The notes under the pieces were generated by a model. That model did not search any database. It saw nothing but the letters and a program-made list of their open reading frames with translations, and had not been told where the DNA came from. From assembly GCA_022772675.1 (NCBI GenBank), contig JALEZW010000024.1, positions 24,651 to 88,650 on the forward strand: DNA of 64,000 nt, read 5' to 3'. The position numbers were made by a program, and so were the translations under genes. Each line of letters opens with the position of its first letter. Within the stretch, counting starts at the first letter, position 1. Origin of the DNA: Agathobacter sp. Lineage in GTDB: Bacteria; Bacillota; Clostridia; Lachnospirales; Lachnospiraceae. Positions 51,907-60,876 of this stretch are shown one piece after another.

Positions 51907-54192
51907 TTATCCACGATAATAGTTAATCAGGCAGCCCTTCAAAATAATATCTTTCTCATCCGGTGTCAGTTCACCCATCTTTAAAGTAAATGGCTGGAGT
52001 GCACCATCCTTTACAACATATGCCTCAAACTCTGTTTTTCCCTCTGCAACCGCCTCACGAATCTTCGGAATAAACAGATAATCCAGATTCTTAAAGGGAA
52101 GTTCTCCCTCATCAATGATGAATGGAAGCATACCCCAGTTAATCAGGTTGGAACGGTATCTCTTTGTTGCGTACTCGTTAGCAATGTTAGCCCAGCCGCC
52201 CAGAACCTTCTGGCAGGAAGCTGCCTGCTCACGTGCGGAACCATCACCCGGTTTTACTGCAAAGATAGTACTTCCAAAACCAAAGGAATCACGGCAGAGG
52301 TCACCAAACTTCGCTTTGATGGCATCCATAGCTGTTTTCAGCTCCGGAACAGCCTCAACCGGACAATTTCCTGCCTCTAACGCTTTCTGCGCCTTCTGAA
52401 TTTCCTTTGCCCGTCCAACATATTCCGGATCCTTTCTGGAAAGAGCAAACTCAGCCAGCCCCAGTGGATTGGAACGGAAGGAAGAAGTCTCACCGGATGG
52501 AATCAGCTCATCCGTTGTGGTAACCGGATCATGAATTTCGGAAACCACTTTTAATACCAGGTTCTCCGGAAGCGGACTCATTGCCGGCCAGTCCTTGATA
52601 TTCGGACCAAACTGGATTTCAACGCTGGGATCAGCCACACCCTTGCTGTCAAATACACGGTTCTCATAAATGGTCTTATCAAAGAAATATTTCGGTTTGC
52701 TGTAATTAACATCCATATCCGTTGCAGCTGTAAGGAATCCCTTATTTGCTGCCGTTGCAGCAATGGAACGTGCATCCATCAATGCTACCGATGCCACCTG
52801 TCCGTTCTGAACCTTGGAACCTTCACGGTTCGGGAAGTTACGTGTAGAATGACGGATAGAGAATGCGTTGTTTGCAGGGGTATCACCTGCGCCAAAGCAC
52901 GGTCCACAGAATGCAGTCTTTACAATCGCACCTGTCTCCAGCAGATTTGCCACAGCACCATTCTTTACCAGCTCCATATAAATCGGGGTAGATGCCGGGT
53001 AAACACTTAAGGTGAACTCGTCTGCTCCGATAGAGGTTCCCTTCAAAATATCTGCCGCATCGCAGATATTCTCAAATCCACCGCCGGCACAGCCTGCGAT
53101 AATTCCCTGATCCACATAGAGCTTACCGTTTCTTACCTTACTCTTTAAATCCAGATTAACCTTTCCGTCAAAGCTGACCTGTGCACGCTTCTCGCAGTCG
53201 TCCAGAATATCCATAAGGTTTGCATTCAGTTCCTCAATGGTATAGGTATTGCTGGGATGGAACGGCATAGCGATCATCGGCTTAATCTCGCTTAAATCAA
53301 TCTCAATAAACCGGTCGTAGTATGCGATCCCGCCAGGATTTAACTCTGCGAAATCCTCGCTTCTTCCGTGAATCTCGTAGAATTCCTTTACCTGGTCATC
53401 GGTTCTCCAAATAGAAGAAAGGCAGGTTGTCTCTGTTGTCATAACGTCCACACCGATACGATAGTCCACGCTTAAGTTTGAAACGCCCGGTCCCACGAAC
53501 TCCATTACTTTATTCTTTACAAATCCGTTGTCAAATACCTCACCGATAATGGCAAGTGCAATATCCTGAGGTCCAACACCCTTCTGCGGTTTTCCGGTCA
53601 GATAAATTCCAACCACGCCCGGCATATCAATATCGTATGTCTTGCTCAAAAGCTGTTTTACAAGCTCTGGTCCACCCTCGCCCACTGCCATGGTTCCCAG
53701 CGCACCATAACGGGTATGGGAATCAGAGCCAAGAATCATCTTGCCGCCGGCTGCAAGCATCTCTCTTGCAAACTGGTGAATAACTGCCTGATGCGGTGGA
53801 ACATAAATTCCGCCGTACTTCTTGGCACAGGTGAGTCCAAACATATGGTCATCCTCATTGATGGTTCCACCTACTGCACAAAGGCTGTTGTGACAGTTGG
53901 TAAGAACATAGGGAATTGGAAATTTTTCCAGTCCTGATGCTCTGGCAGTCTGGATGATACCTACAAAGGTAATATCATGTGATGTCAGTTTATCAAATTT
54001 AATCTGAAGCTTTTCCATATTTCCGGAAGTGTTGTGTGACTTCAGAATTCCATATGCGATAGTTTCCTTCTTTGCATCCTCCGGTGTTACATTTTTTCCA
54101 GTCTTAGCCGCTATGGCAGCAGCTGCCTCCGGGGAATCAATAACCACATCCCTGCCGTTCAGCAGATATGCGCCGTTCTCATATAGTTTCAT
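51907..54192 (-). CDS. Aconitase-superfamily hydratase (YbhJ-like)
   Basis: A 761-residue [4Fe-4S] hydratase of the aconitase superfamily. The cluster ligands are visible: a cysteine in [12 protein letters not shown] and the pair in [10 protein letters not shown] (about residue 430). The substrate loop [21 protein letters not shown] and the C-terminal swivel domain ([14 protein letters not shown]) fit. Length and the divergent motifs resemble E. coli YbhJ, a putative hydratase, rather than standard AcnA (about 890) or the two-subunit isopropylmalate isomerase, so citrate/isocitrate activity is possible but not assured. AAGGAGG sets the start. A PerM-type transporter follows after 10 bases. 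Confidence 0.88.
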   Translation of the reverse strand: MKLYENGAYLLNGRDVVIDSPEAAAAIAAKTGKNVTPEDAKKETIAYGILKSHNTSGNMEKLQIKFDKLTSHDITFVGIIQTARASGLEKFPIPYVLTNCHNSLCAVGGTINEDDHMFGLTCAKKYGGIYVPPHQAVIHQFAREMLAAGGKMILGSDSHTRYGALGTMAVGEGGPELVKQLLSKTYDIDMPGVVGIYLTGKPQKGVGPQDIALAIIGEVFDNGFVKNKVMEFVGPGVSNLSVDYRIGVDVMTTETTCLSSIWRTDDQVKEFYEIHGRSEDFAELNPGGIAYYDRFIEIDLSEIKPMIAMPFHPSNTYTIEELNANLMDILDDCEKRAQVSFDGKVNLDLKSKVRNGKLYVDQGIIAGCAGGGFENICDAADILKGTSIGADEFTLSVYPASTPIYMELVKNGAVANLLETGAIVKTAFCGPCFGAGDTPANNAFSIRHSTRNFPNREGSKVQNGQVASVALMDARSIAATAANKGFLTAATDMDVNYSKPKYFFDKTIYENRVFDSKGVADPSVEIQFGPNIKDWPAMSPLPENLVLKVVSEIHDPVTTTDELIPSGETSSFRSNPLGLAEFALSRKDPEYVGRAKEIQKAQKALEAGNCPVEAVPELKTAMDAIKAKFGDLCRDSFGFGSTIFAVKPGDGSAREQAASCQKVLGGWANIANEYATKRYRSNLINWGMLPFIIDEGELPFKNLDYLFIPKIREAVAEGKTEFEAYVVKDGALQPFTLKMGELTPDEKDIILKGCLINYYRG

Positions 54193-54348
54193 AGCTAGTA
54201 TCCTCCTTCTTGCCATCTGTTAAACTGTTATTTTGAATTATATCCGTTATAAATAATGAAATCAAGCATTCCTGCATGAAATTATCATAAATAAGTATGC
54301 ACCCGGTCTTTTATACCTGATATTTAAAGCAGTCCTGTTGTAAATAAC

Positions 54349-55746
54349 CTACCGGCGGGTTTGCGGCTTCACCACCGGAAACGAAATTGTCGCCGCAAAA
54401 AGATCGCCATCTACCTTAATCTGAAATTCGCCGCCCATCAGGTTCGTCAGATTCTTTGCAATAGAAAGCCCCAGGCCACTGCCCTCTGTTGTACGGGATT
54501 CCTCTCCCCGGACAAAACGTTCGGTCAGATCCTTCGTCTTTTCTTCTCCTTCCGGGAGTGGATTTTTTGAAATATTTTTTATGGAAAAAATCGCCCGGTT
54601 CTCTTTTTCTTCCATTTCCACATAAACCCGTGTTTTCTCAAGTGCGTACTTTGCGGCATTGGTATAGAGATTCTCAATAGCCCTGTACAGCTGCCGTCCG
54701 TCAGCCTCTATCATGACCGGATTGTGGGGAAGTTTGGTCACAATCGTAAGCTCTCTCGCCTCAAACCGCTCATTGAATTCCCCACCGGTCTGATAAAGAA
54801 GCTCCACCATATCGATTGTCTGCATATCAAGTTTAATGTTTCCGGAACTGATCTTGGACGCCTCCACCAGATCCTCCGTCAGCTGTTTTAATCTCTGGGA
54901 TTTTTCATCCAGAATCCGGATGTAATTCCTTGCATTCTCATTTTCCAGATTTTCTCTCTTTAAAAGCCCCACATAATTGACAATGGAGGTAAGGGGTGTC
55001 TTGATATCATGGGAAACATTTGTGATAAGATCTGCCTTCATACGCTCATTCCGGATTTTATCCTGAATGGCATCGCTTAATCCGGCACGGATATTATTGA
55101 CTGCCATGGCAATGTCACGTTCCTGCCCATGGAACTCGTCCACGTTCAGCCTGGTATCCAGTGCTCCGGCAGAAATTGCCTCAATGGCATTCTGAATTTC
55201 GTACCGTTCCCTTGCTTTGCCCATACGAAATATCCTATTGTGTCCGGGCGAAAAAGTTCCCTGCAAAAAACAGAAAAGTTCGTATATGAAACTGTGTGTT
55301 AAAAGAATATTCTTTTTTGCCTTCCGTACTATACTTAGATAAAAAGCAAGAAAAACGACATCCACCAAATAGGCAATCGTTCCCACCGCTACCATAAGAC
55401 CGGAAAACGCAAAATGCATATGTCCCAGATTACGGCACAGATACATCACCAGATAGAGAAAGCCCACAAACAGGGCAAACTCAACATCTGTATAAATATG
55501 ATCCATACGGATCAGATAAACCTCTGGATCCTCCTCCGATTTCCGCCCGCATATTCCGGTCAGATAAGCAAGAAACACAAAACTGCCCGCCAGTCCCAAT
55601 ATAGACAAGGCACTGAGCAGCCCGATTCCTTTCCCATGCAGGCGCATCTGATATCCTACTCCGTAAATCCCACAGATCATCAGAATCAAAAACATCTGGT
55701 GCATGACAGCTGCGGCTCCCTTTTTTCCAATGGAATACTCTCTCAT
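54349..55746 (-). CDS. Membrane sensor histidine kinase
   Basis: A 465-residue kinase. The N-terminal half contains about four to five hydrophobic segments (starting at 12-30, 38-62, 90-110 and 118-140), so the sensor is probably membrane-embedded. A HAMP-like region (AIEAISAGALDTRLNVDEF, about 190-210) leads to the dimerisation helix with phosphoacceptor His in NVSHDIKTPLTSIVNYV. The ATPase has the N box (AIENLYTNAAKYA), and GSGLGLSIAKNL as the G2 box. It lies six bases downstream of its response regulator. The stimulus is unknown. Confidence 0.93.
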   Translation of the reverse strand: MREYSIGKKGAAAVMHQMFLILMICGIYGVGYQMRLHGKGIGLLSALSILGLAGSFVFLAYLTGICGRKSEEDPEVYLIRMDHIYTDVEFALFVGFLYLVMYLCRNLGHMHFAFSGLMVAVGTIAYLVDVVFLAFYLSIVRKAKKNILLTHSFIYELFCFLQGTFSPGHNRIFRMGKARERYEIQNAIEAISAGALDTRLNVDEFHGQERDIAMAVNNIRAGLSDAIQDKIRNERMKADLITNVSHDIKTPLTSIVNYVGLLKRENLENENARNYIRILDEKSQRLKQLTEDLVEASKISSGNIKLDMQTIDMVELLYQTGGEFNERFEARELTIVTKLPHNPVMIEADGRQLYRAIENLYTNAAKYALEKTRVYVEMEEKENRAIFSIKNISKNPLPEGEEKTKDLTERFVRGEESRTTEGSGLGLSIAKNLTNLMGGEFQIKVDGDLFAATISFPVVKPQTRR

Positions 55747-55752
55747 ACGCAG

Positions 55753-56442
55753 CTAAACCCCCGCTTCAATTTTGTAGCCCACACCCCATACGACTTTTAA
55801 ATACCGCGGTTCCTTCGGGTTAATCTCAATTTTCTCACGGATATGCCGGATATGCACGGCAACCGTATTATCTGCCCCGATTGCCTCCTCATTCCAGATT
55901 TCCTCATAAATCTGGCTGATAGAAAATACCTTCCCCTTATTCTTCATCAGCAGTAAAAGGATATTATATTCAATGGGCGTCAGCCGGACTTCCTCACCGT
56001 CTACCGTTACTTTTTTTAACTCATCATCAATGACCAGCCCGCCAACCTCATAGGTCGCACCGCCCTTCGGCGTAGTAGATAACGTTGTATAGCGGCGCAG
56101 CTGAGATTTCACCCTTGCCACCAGCTCCAAAGGATTAAAAGGCTTTGTCATATAGTCATCCGCTCCCACATTAAGCCCCAGAATCTTATCCGCATCCTCG
56201 GTTTTTGCCGAGAGAATAATAATTGGAATGCTGCTTGTTCTTCGCGCCTGGAAAGTTGCACGGATTCCGTCCAGCTTCGGCATCATCACGTCAATGATCA
56301 TCAGATCCACCTTCTTTGTTTCAAGAAGTTTTAGCGCCTGTTCCCCATCATGTGCCTTAATGACCTGAAAGCCCTCCTGCACCAGATATATTTCAATAGC
56401 ATCTACAATTTCTTTATCATCATCACAGACCAGGATTGTCAT
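55753..56442 (-). CDS. OmpR/PhoB-family response regulator
   Basis: DNA-binding partner of the adjacent kinase. The receiver domain (1-118) has acidic pocket residues CDDDKEIVD, the phosphoacceptor in LMIIDVMMPKLDG (about Asp-51), Ser/Thr in IILSAKTED, and Lys in DDYMTKPFNPLEL. The C-terminal winged helix shows TPIEYNILLLLMKNKGKVFS and DNTVAVHIRHIREKIE. ATG at 56442 lies eight bases from GGAGG and places the receiver at the N terminus; it overlaps the upstream coiled-coil gene by 20 bases. Confidence 0.95.
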   Translation of the reverse strand: MTILVCDDDKEIVDAIEIYLVQEGFQVIKAHDGEQALKLLETKKVDLMIIDVMMPKLDGIRATFQARRTSSIPIIILSAKTEDADKILGLNVGADDYMTKPFNPLELVARVKSQLRRYTTLSTTPKGGATYEVGGLVIDDELKKVTVDGEEVRLTPIEYNILLLLMKNKGKVFSISQIYEEIWNEEAIGADNTVAVHIRHIREKIEINPKEPRYLKVVWGVGYKIEAGV

Positions 56443-57274
56443 GTATGTGTCCTCCAATCAGGTTCTTTAGCTTCTTCTGAAAACCGGCCGGCTTTTCTTC
56501 CTTTTCCTCTGCCGGTTCTTCTCCGGAGGATTCTTTCTCATCTTTCCACTGGAAATAATCCGCATCCAGATTTACACGGATTTCTGCCTCCAGCTGCCGC
56601 AGCTCCTCATCATCCTCTTCCGCCCTCGGAATCTCCGGTGTTTTCTCGTCCTCCACCGGAGACAGCCCCAGCTTATCAAGATATTCCTGATTTACCTTGA
56701 TTCCGGTCTGGCGGTCTGCATAGATTGCCTTTTCCGCTTTCTTCTCCTGCTCATATTCCGGCATTCCCTCGTGCTTTTCCTTCTCAATCTCACGGTTTCG
56801 TTCTTCGATAAGTTTTAAATATTTCTCCGTATCCACCAGATCCTGCAGCTGGCCCTTTAGCTCCAGCTGGTTGGTTTTCATGGCACGCTCTTCTTTTTCC
56901 ATTTCCTCCCGGATATTCTTATAAATACTGCCTACTTTCTCGTCCGCAGCCTTTAGGATGTCCTGCATCCGGTTTAAGGTTTCATCCATATACATCACGG
57001 ATGCCGCATAGACATCCTCCGCTTTACGGCTGGCATCCCAGATAATCTGATCGCCCTTCTTATGAAACTCCCGCTCTGCCTTGTCCCGGCTCTGCTTCGT
57101 CAGTTCATATTCATCCATAATCTGATAAATGCAGGTATTCAATTCTGCCAGCAGATCCAGTACCTGCTGTTTATCTATAATCACTTTACTGGGTTCTTTC
57201 GGATACGGCTCACTCTTCGACAGTAAAACATGAAGACTGCGCAGTACCTTCTCTGTATTGTCCTGTGCTCCCAT
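56423..57274 (-). CDS. Coiled-coil protein of unknown function, upstream of the two-component system
   Basis: A 283-residue soluble, highly charged protein dominated by heptad-like helices (about 25-160; the ELTKQSRDKAEREFHKKGDQIIWDASRKAEDVY region is typical), with an acidic Glu/Pro tail ending in a basic amphipathic stretch (GFQKKLKNLIGGH). The general look recalls DivIVA- or EzrA-like scaffold proteins, but no defining motif is present. It overlaps the response regulator gene, so it is probably cotranscribed and could be an accessory to that system. Confidence 0.75.
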   Translation of the reverse strand: MGAQDNTEKVLRSLHVLLSKSEPYPKEPSKVIIDKQQVLDLLAELNTCIYQIMDEYELTKQSRDKAEREFHKKGDQIIWDASRKAEDVYAASVMYMDETLNRMQDILKAADEKVGSIYKNIREEMEKEERAMKTNQLELKGQLQDLVDTEKYLKLIEERNREIEKEKHEGMPEYEQEKKAEKAIYADRQTGIKVNQEYLDKLGLSPVEDEKTPEIPRAEEDDEELRQLEAEIRVNLDADYFQWKDEKESSGEEPAEEKEEKPAGFQKKLKNLIGGHIHDNPGL

Positions 57275-57429
57275 TCTCTAACTCCTTACCTGAACAGAAA
57301 TACTTTTCGGTAACAGTATATCATAAAACTGTCTATATTAAATATTATTTTTTTATGAATATGATATGTCGGATATCTGCTGTATGTATACTTACAGGAA
57401 ATTCACCTGTCTACAAAAAAACCGTAAAA

Positions 57430-57468
57430 AAACTGCTGCAGGAAGTATTTGCTTCTCTGCAGCAGTTT
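57430..57468 (-). terminator. Terminator of hsp20
   Basis: A perfect inverted repeat AAACTGCTGCAG / CTGCAGCAGTTT with a 15-base loop. T-rich tails lie on both strands (TTTTTTTACGG on the minus strand). It could also stop opposite transcription. Confidence 0.82.
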
Positions 57469-57522
57469 TCTTATTTTCTATATATAAAATGAATTACCCC
57501 TCATTCTGAGAAGGTGAAATCA

Positions 57523-57933
57523 TTATTCAATGGTAATGTACTTGCTCTCCTCAATCTTTTTCTTATCTTCTTTTGGAATGAACAGGGTAAGAACACCGTT
57601 CTGGAAACTTGCCTTGATATCCTCCTGACGGAGATAATCGCCAACCCGGAAAGTTCTCTTGCAGCTGCCGGCATAACGCTCTCTTCTAAGATATTTTCCG
57701 TCATCCTTCTGCTCTGCAGACTTGGTAGCGGTAATGGTTAAGTATCCATCGCAGAGCTCTGCCTGAACCTCATCCTTACTGTATCCCGGCAGATCCATGG
57801 AAAGCTCATATCCATTGGCATACTCAAAGATATCAGTCTGCATCAGGTTCTGTGTGTTTGCCTGCTTCTGGGTTCTCTTGCTGCTATTGTCCTCATACCA
57901 TGGGTTAAAAAATGTATCAAATAAGTCGTACAT
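57523..57933 (-). CDS. Small heat-shock protein, Hsp20/alpha-crystallin family
   Basis: An ATP-independent holdase that binds unfolding proteins. The alpha-crystallin domain (about 30-125) has ANGYELSMDLPGYSKDEVQAEL, the RRERYAGSCKRTFRVG strand (with a Cys), and the closing FQNGVLTLFIPK. A C-terminal I-x-I-like tail (SKYITIE) is weak. The 136 residues are typical. CAGGAGG precedes the ATG. It is monocistronic between a CIRCE-controlled promoter and a terminator. Confidence 0.95.
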   Translation of the reverse strand: MYDLFDTFFNPWYEDNSSKRTQKQANTQNLMQTDIFEYANGYELSMDLPGYSKDEVQAELCDGYLTITATKSAEQKDDGKYLRRERYAGSCKRTFRVGDYLRQEDIKASFQNGVLTLFIPKEDKKKIEESKYITIE

Positions 57934-57987
57934 AAGTCATTTCCTCCTGTAATCCCTTTTTTGTTGTTTGGTTTTGTTTATAGTTGT

Positions 57988-58028
57988 ATTATAGCACGTT
58001 ATTAGCACTCGTCAAGAGGGAGTGCTAA
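57988..58028 (-). promoter_or_regulatory. HrcA operator (CIRCE) overlapping the hsp20 promoter
   Basis: TTAGCACTC-N9-GAGTGCTAA at 58002-58028 is an exact CIRCE element. The promoter on the minus strand is TTGACG (58010-58015), 16 bases, TATAAT (57988-57993), so the operator covers the -35 region. HrcA repression released by heat is the known consequence. Confidence 0.95.
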
Positions 58029-58086
58029 TAAATTTCTAAATTTTTTATAAACTCCAGTTGGAATCAATGCCCCTATGCCAATTTTT

Positions 58087-58920
58087 TTACTTATTTATGT
58101 CCTTTTTTGCCTTTTCTATCATATTTAAGATATCAGAAAGCTCCTCTTCCGGAATTTTCACATAATCTGCAATTTCCTTCGCAGACGGCTCCCTTCCATT
58201 CTGATCCTTCAAATACTTCACAGCTTCATTGACCAGTGCCACCTTACCAACAACAGCATTTTCCTGCTCGTCCGCACCGGTCTGTTCGCGGATGCAGTTT
58301 TTCATGGCTTCCTCTATGGCTGACAGAAGTTCCTCCTCCACATCTGCCTTTTTATGGCTTCCACACAGTTCACTCAAGCGCAGAAACAGTGCCATATTCC
58401 CCTCCTGCACAACGTCCTCAAATCCTTCCGGGGAAAGGGCAAGTTTCTTTGCCACCTTAAGCACATTGGAAAGCCAGGCATTGGAAATAGTATGCACCAT
58501 ACTCTCCTCCCCTGCCAGAAGCTTTTTGTACATTTCTACCATCTGTTCCTCACTGTACTCCGGAATATCTTTCAGCTCATCGAGATACATCTGGAACATG
58601 GGCGACTTGGAAACAATGCCTTCTTCCTGGTTTGTTTCCTGTTCAGAATCCTCCCCAAATGTTGTCTCCCCGTATCCTGCAGCCTCTCCATTTGTGTCAC
58701 TATCCCCATTCTCTTCCCCGTTATCCTCTGCCGGTTCTTCCACCGGTTCCTCTTCATGGGGCACCGTTAAAAATTCAAATACCATGTCCTCCTGCTGCCG
58801 ATTCAGATCCATATCCTTAAAATAAGAAAGAATCTCCTCCCGCGTCATCGGCTCTGCAGAAGTGCGGATGATATCCTGCACGGCACGTATTGTTTCCGTA
58901 AATGTATTCTGATCTACCAT
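58087..58920 (-). CDS. Sigma-70-like protein lacking the promoter-recognition regions
   Basis: A 277-residue protein related to primary sigma factors but incomplete. Residues 1-50 resemble region 1.1, and an acidic Glu-rich linker follows (53-100). Residues 105-120 (MFQMYLDELKDIPEYSEEQ) resemble region 1.2, and 140-180, ending FEDVVQEGNMALFL, resemble regions 2.1-2.2, the core-binding part. The aromatic melting and -10 recognition helices of 2.3-2.4 are replaced by EEELLSAIEEAMKNCI. Residues 228-270 (NGREPSAKEIADYVKIPEEEL) look like region 3. Region 4 is absent. It may bind RNA polymerase without promoter selectivity. Confidence 0.82.
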   Translation of the reverse strand: MVDQNTFTETIRAVQDIIRTSAEPMTREEILSYFKDMDLNRQQEDMVFEFLTVPHEEEPVEEPAEDNGEENGDSDTNGEAAGYGETTFGEDSEQETNQEEGIVSKSPMFQMYLDELKDIPEYSEEQMVEMYKKLLAGEESMVHTISNAWLSNVLKVAKKLALSPEGFEDVVQEGNMALFLRLSELCGSHKKADVEEELLSAIEEAMKNCIREQTGADEQENAVVGKVALVNEAVKYLKDQNGREPSAKEIADYVKIPEEELSDILNMIEKAKKDINK

Positions 58921-58944
58921 AAAATCTCCTAAACTACAATTGTT

Positions 58945-59170
58945 TTATCTGATTTTTTCTTTTACAAAAGATACTACATCACGATTCACTTTCATAATCG
59001 TTTTGTCATCTTCCATTTCCTGTATGGTCCACCATCTGTATTTTGTCCCATCAATTTCGAATTCATCCTGTTTCATATTCGGCGGAAAGTGTGCAATATA
59101 TCCCTAAGGAAAATTTGTGAATCACCTCATCCAGATTTTCAATATGTTTATGATTTGATATAGCACTCAT
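58945..59170 (-). pseudogene. Remnant of a Nudix-like hydrolase gene
   Basis: The stretch starts with ATG after GGGGTGACC, but the frame closes after 35 codons. The continuation lies in another frame: GYIAHFPPNMKQDEF... YRWWTIQEME ... VVSFVKEKIR, ending TAA at 58945-58947, which resembles the C-terminal part of Nudix-type hydrolases. A stop immediately precedes that second segment. The Nudix box itself is missing, so this is a truncated, frameshifted remnant. Confidence 0.5.
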
Positions 59171-59202
59171 AGGTCACCCCAAATTTGTCCCTCTGTATTT
59201 TA

Positions 59203-59796
59203 CTAATCCTCTTCCTCATAAACCCATTCAATCTTATATTCTACACCCACCGCTTCTCCTAACCTGTTAATATAATTTTCAATCAATTTTTGAGCACGAT
59301 CCTGTGCACTCACTAATAATGCAGAATTCTCCTGAACTGACTTTTCCATCTCCTTCTGTGCTTGGTTGATTGCCGCCGTCTGATCGTCTGCTGTAATTTC
59401 ATTCTTGTTCCATCCATCTTGCGAGGTGGTAAAGGAATCATCATTCAATGACGTTTCATCAATGGAAATGTTTAACAATTGCGCTTTCGGAATTGTCACT
59501 TTGATATTTATACCATCAATTTCCATTTTTACCTTAGACATATCAATGCCCAGATTTGCTACACCTGTATATTCAATCCAGAATTTTTTATCCTTTTCCA
59601 AAAAATGTGCTGCTTTTTTTTCAGATTTAGCAACGTTATGATAATAACATTTTACTGTTGCCAAATTACAAATGTTTCGAATCTGTGTGATATCCGGTTC
59701 CTTCACAATATTGCTTTCTTTTCCTGCACATCCTGCTAATGATCCAGCCATCAGCACTATTAAAATCAAATCTGTTATCTTATGTTTTAAATCCAT
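59203..59796 (-). CDS. DUF4230 lipoprotein
   Basis: A 197-residue exported lipoprotein: a hydrophobic signal with lipobox LAGC (about residues 20-23), then a DUF4230 domain (NLATVKCYYHNVAKSEKK, TGVANLGIDMSKVKMEIDGINIKVTIPKAQLL, and a C-terminal helix with QDRAQKLIENYINRLGE). The family's function is unknown. It follows a paralogue (59807-60388) after 10 bases; the paralogue has a transmembrane anchor instead of a lipobox. GAGGAA precedes the ATG. Confidence 0.85.
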   Translation of the reverse strand: MDLKHKITDLILIVLMAGSLAGCAGKESNIVKEPDITQIRNICNLATVKCYYHNVAKSEKKAAHFLEKDKKFWIEYTGVANLGIDMSKVKMEIDGINIKVTIPKAQLLNISIDETSLNDDSFTTSQDGWNKNEITADDQTAAINQAQKEMEKSVQENSALLVSAQDRAQKLIENYINRLGEAVGVEYKIEWVYEEED

Positions 59797-59806
59797 CTCA
59801 AATTCC

Positions 59807-60388
59807 TCACTTTACCTCAATCGTATACTCATCATTCATCTGTTCTACCCATGGTGAAACAAGTGCTGTTATTGCGTTAACAGCATTTTCTTTTGCCATA
59901 GACAATAAAGTGTTCTCATTCGCTTTATTTTCCAAATCCTTCAAGCATGCCTTATATGCTTCCTGCGAAACAGTCTCTGTATCATATTTCTTTTTTTCGA
60001 AAATAAAATCCATACCTCCCATGTCAACATTTGTATTTTGAACTGTCGCGTCAGGAACGGTTATAACTATCTTATGGGAATCTTCATTCACAGAAATATC
60101 AACTTTTTGTAAATCTATCCCAGCCGTAACAGTCCCCTCATATGCTACATGATATTTTACATTTTTTTTATCCTGATCCTTTACATCTGTGATAGAATTA
60201 TAGGTAAAATCCAAAGTAGATAAATCACTTATTTCAAGGATTTTCTCCAATGATGATTTTGTAACAGTTGTAACCGTTTCTTTCTTTGAATGCAACAAAT
60301 TAGTCAGAAAAAATACTAACCCGATAATAACAATTACAACTATACTCCCAATCCCAATTAAAATTTTCCAATCCGGCTTTTTCTTCAT
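59807..60388 (-). CDS. DUF4230 protein, membrane-anchored paralogue
   Basis: A 193-residue protein with a basic N terminus and one transmembrane helix (about 10-32, ILIGIGSIVVIVIIGLVFFLTNLL), then an extracytoplasmic DUF4230 domain (ISDLSTLDFTYNSITDV, YEGTVTAGIDLQKVDISVNEDSHKIVITVPDATV, AKENAVNAITALVSPWVEQMN). The same block order as the neighbouring lipoprotein indicates tandem duplication. The ATG at 60388 is preferred to a GTG four codons upstream because of the spacing from AAGAGGTG. Confidence 0.85.
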   Translation of the reverse strand: MKKKPDWKILIGIGSIVVIVIIGLVFFLTNLLHSKKETVTTVTKSSLEKILEISDLSTLDFTYNSITDVKDQDKKNVKYHVAYEGTVTAGIDLQKVDISVNEDSHKIVITVPDATVQNTNVDMGGMDFIFEKKKYDTETVSQEAYKACLKDLENKANENTLLSMAKENAVNAITALVSPWVEQMNDEYTIEVK

Positions 60389-60459
60389 AGTACTATTCAC
60401 CTCTTAAATTATATTTCTTGCTATATTTTACCGCTAATCCAAATCTATTTCAACCATAT

Positions 60460-60753
60460 TTACCCCTTTTCAGAATTCAGTTGTTTTTCTTCTCCGTCTA
60501 CGAGTATATGCCATTTTTCAGGAATCTTTGCATCGTCAAATGTCTTTAGATATTCTTTTTCTTTTCCATCCATAAACTGGTACAGATTTCTTGTGACCTG
60601 TTCATTATTAAATGCTTCCGTCATAGCCCTCATGGATGAAATTCCGGCAATTCCCTTATAATACAAAGGTCCCAGCATTTCCTTCGTACTGTATGTTATA
60701 TAACTGCTGTTTCTTGGATCTTTTTTTGCGATTCGATCACGTTTCCTGCTCAT
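60460..60753 (-). CDS. Hypothetical protein (97 aa)
   Basis: A small basic, soluble protein without recognised motifs (starting MSRKRDRIAKKDPRNSSYIT, then a segment GPLYYKGIAGISSMRAMTEA). The start at 60753 is supported by AGAGGAG at a normal distance. A longer in-frame reading would begin 35 codons upstream without a ribosome binding site. It lies between the zinc-ribbon and DUF4230 genes on the same strand. Confidence 0.6.
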   Translation of the reverse strand: MSRKRDRIAKKDPRNSSYITYSTKEMLGPLYYKGIAGISSMRAMTEAFNNEQVTRNLYQFMDGKEKEYLKTFDDAKIPEKWHILVDGEEKQLNSEKG

Positions 60754-60876
60754 ATAAACTCCTCTGCGACAAAGTTTTTCTTTATTTTCACCTGTCAAAC
60801 TGACCCCTTTTATCAATTTAAATTTTCTACAAAAAAGATGCACAGTACTGTCTACCATGCACCTTTTTCCCCATCT

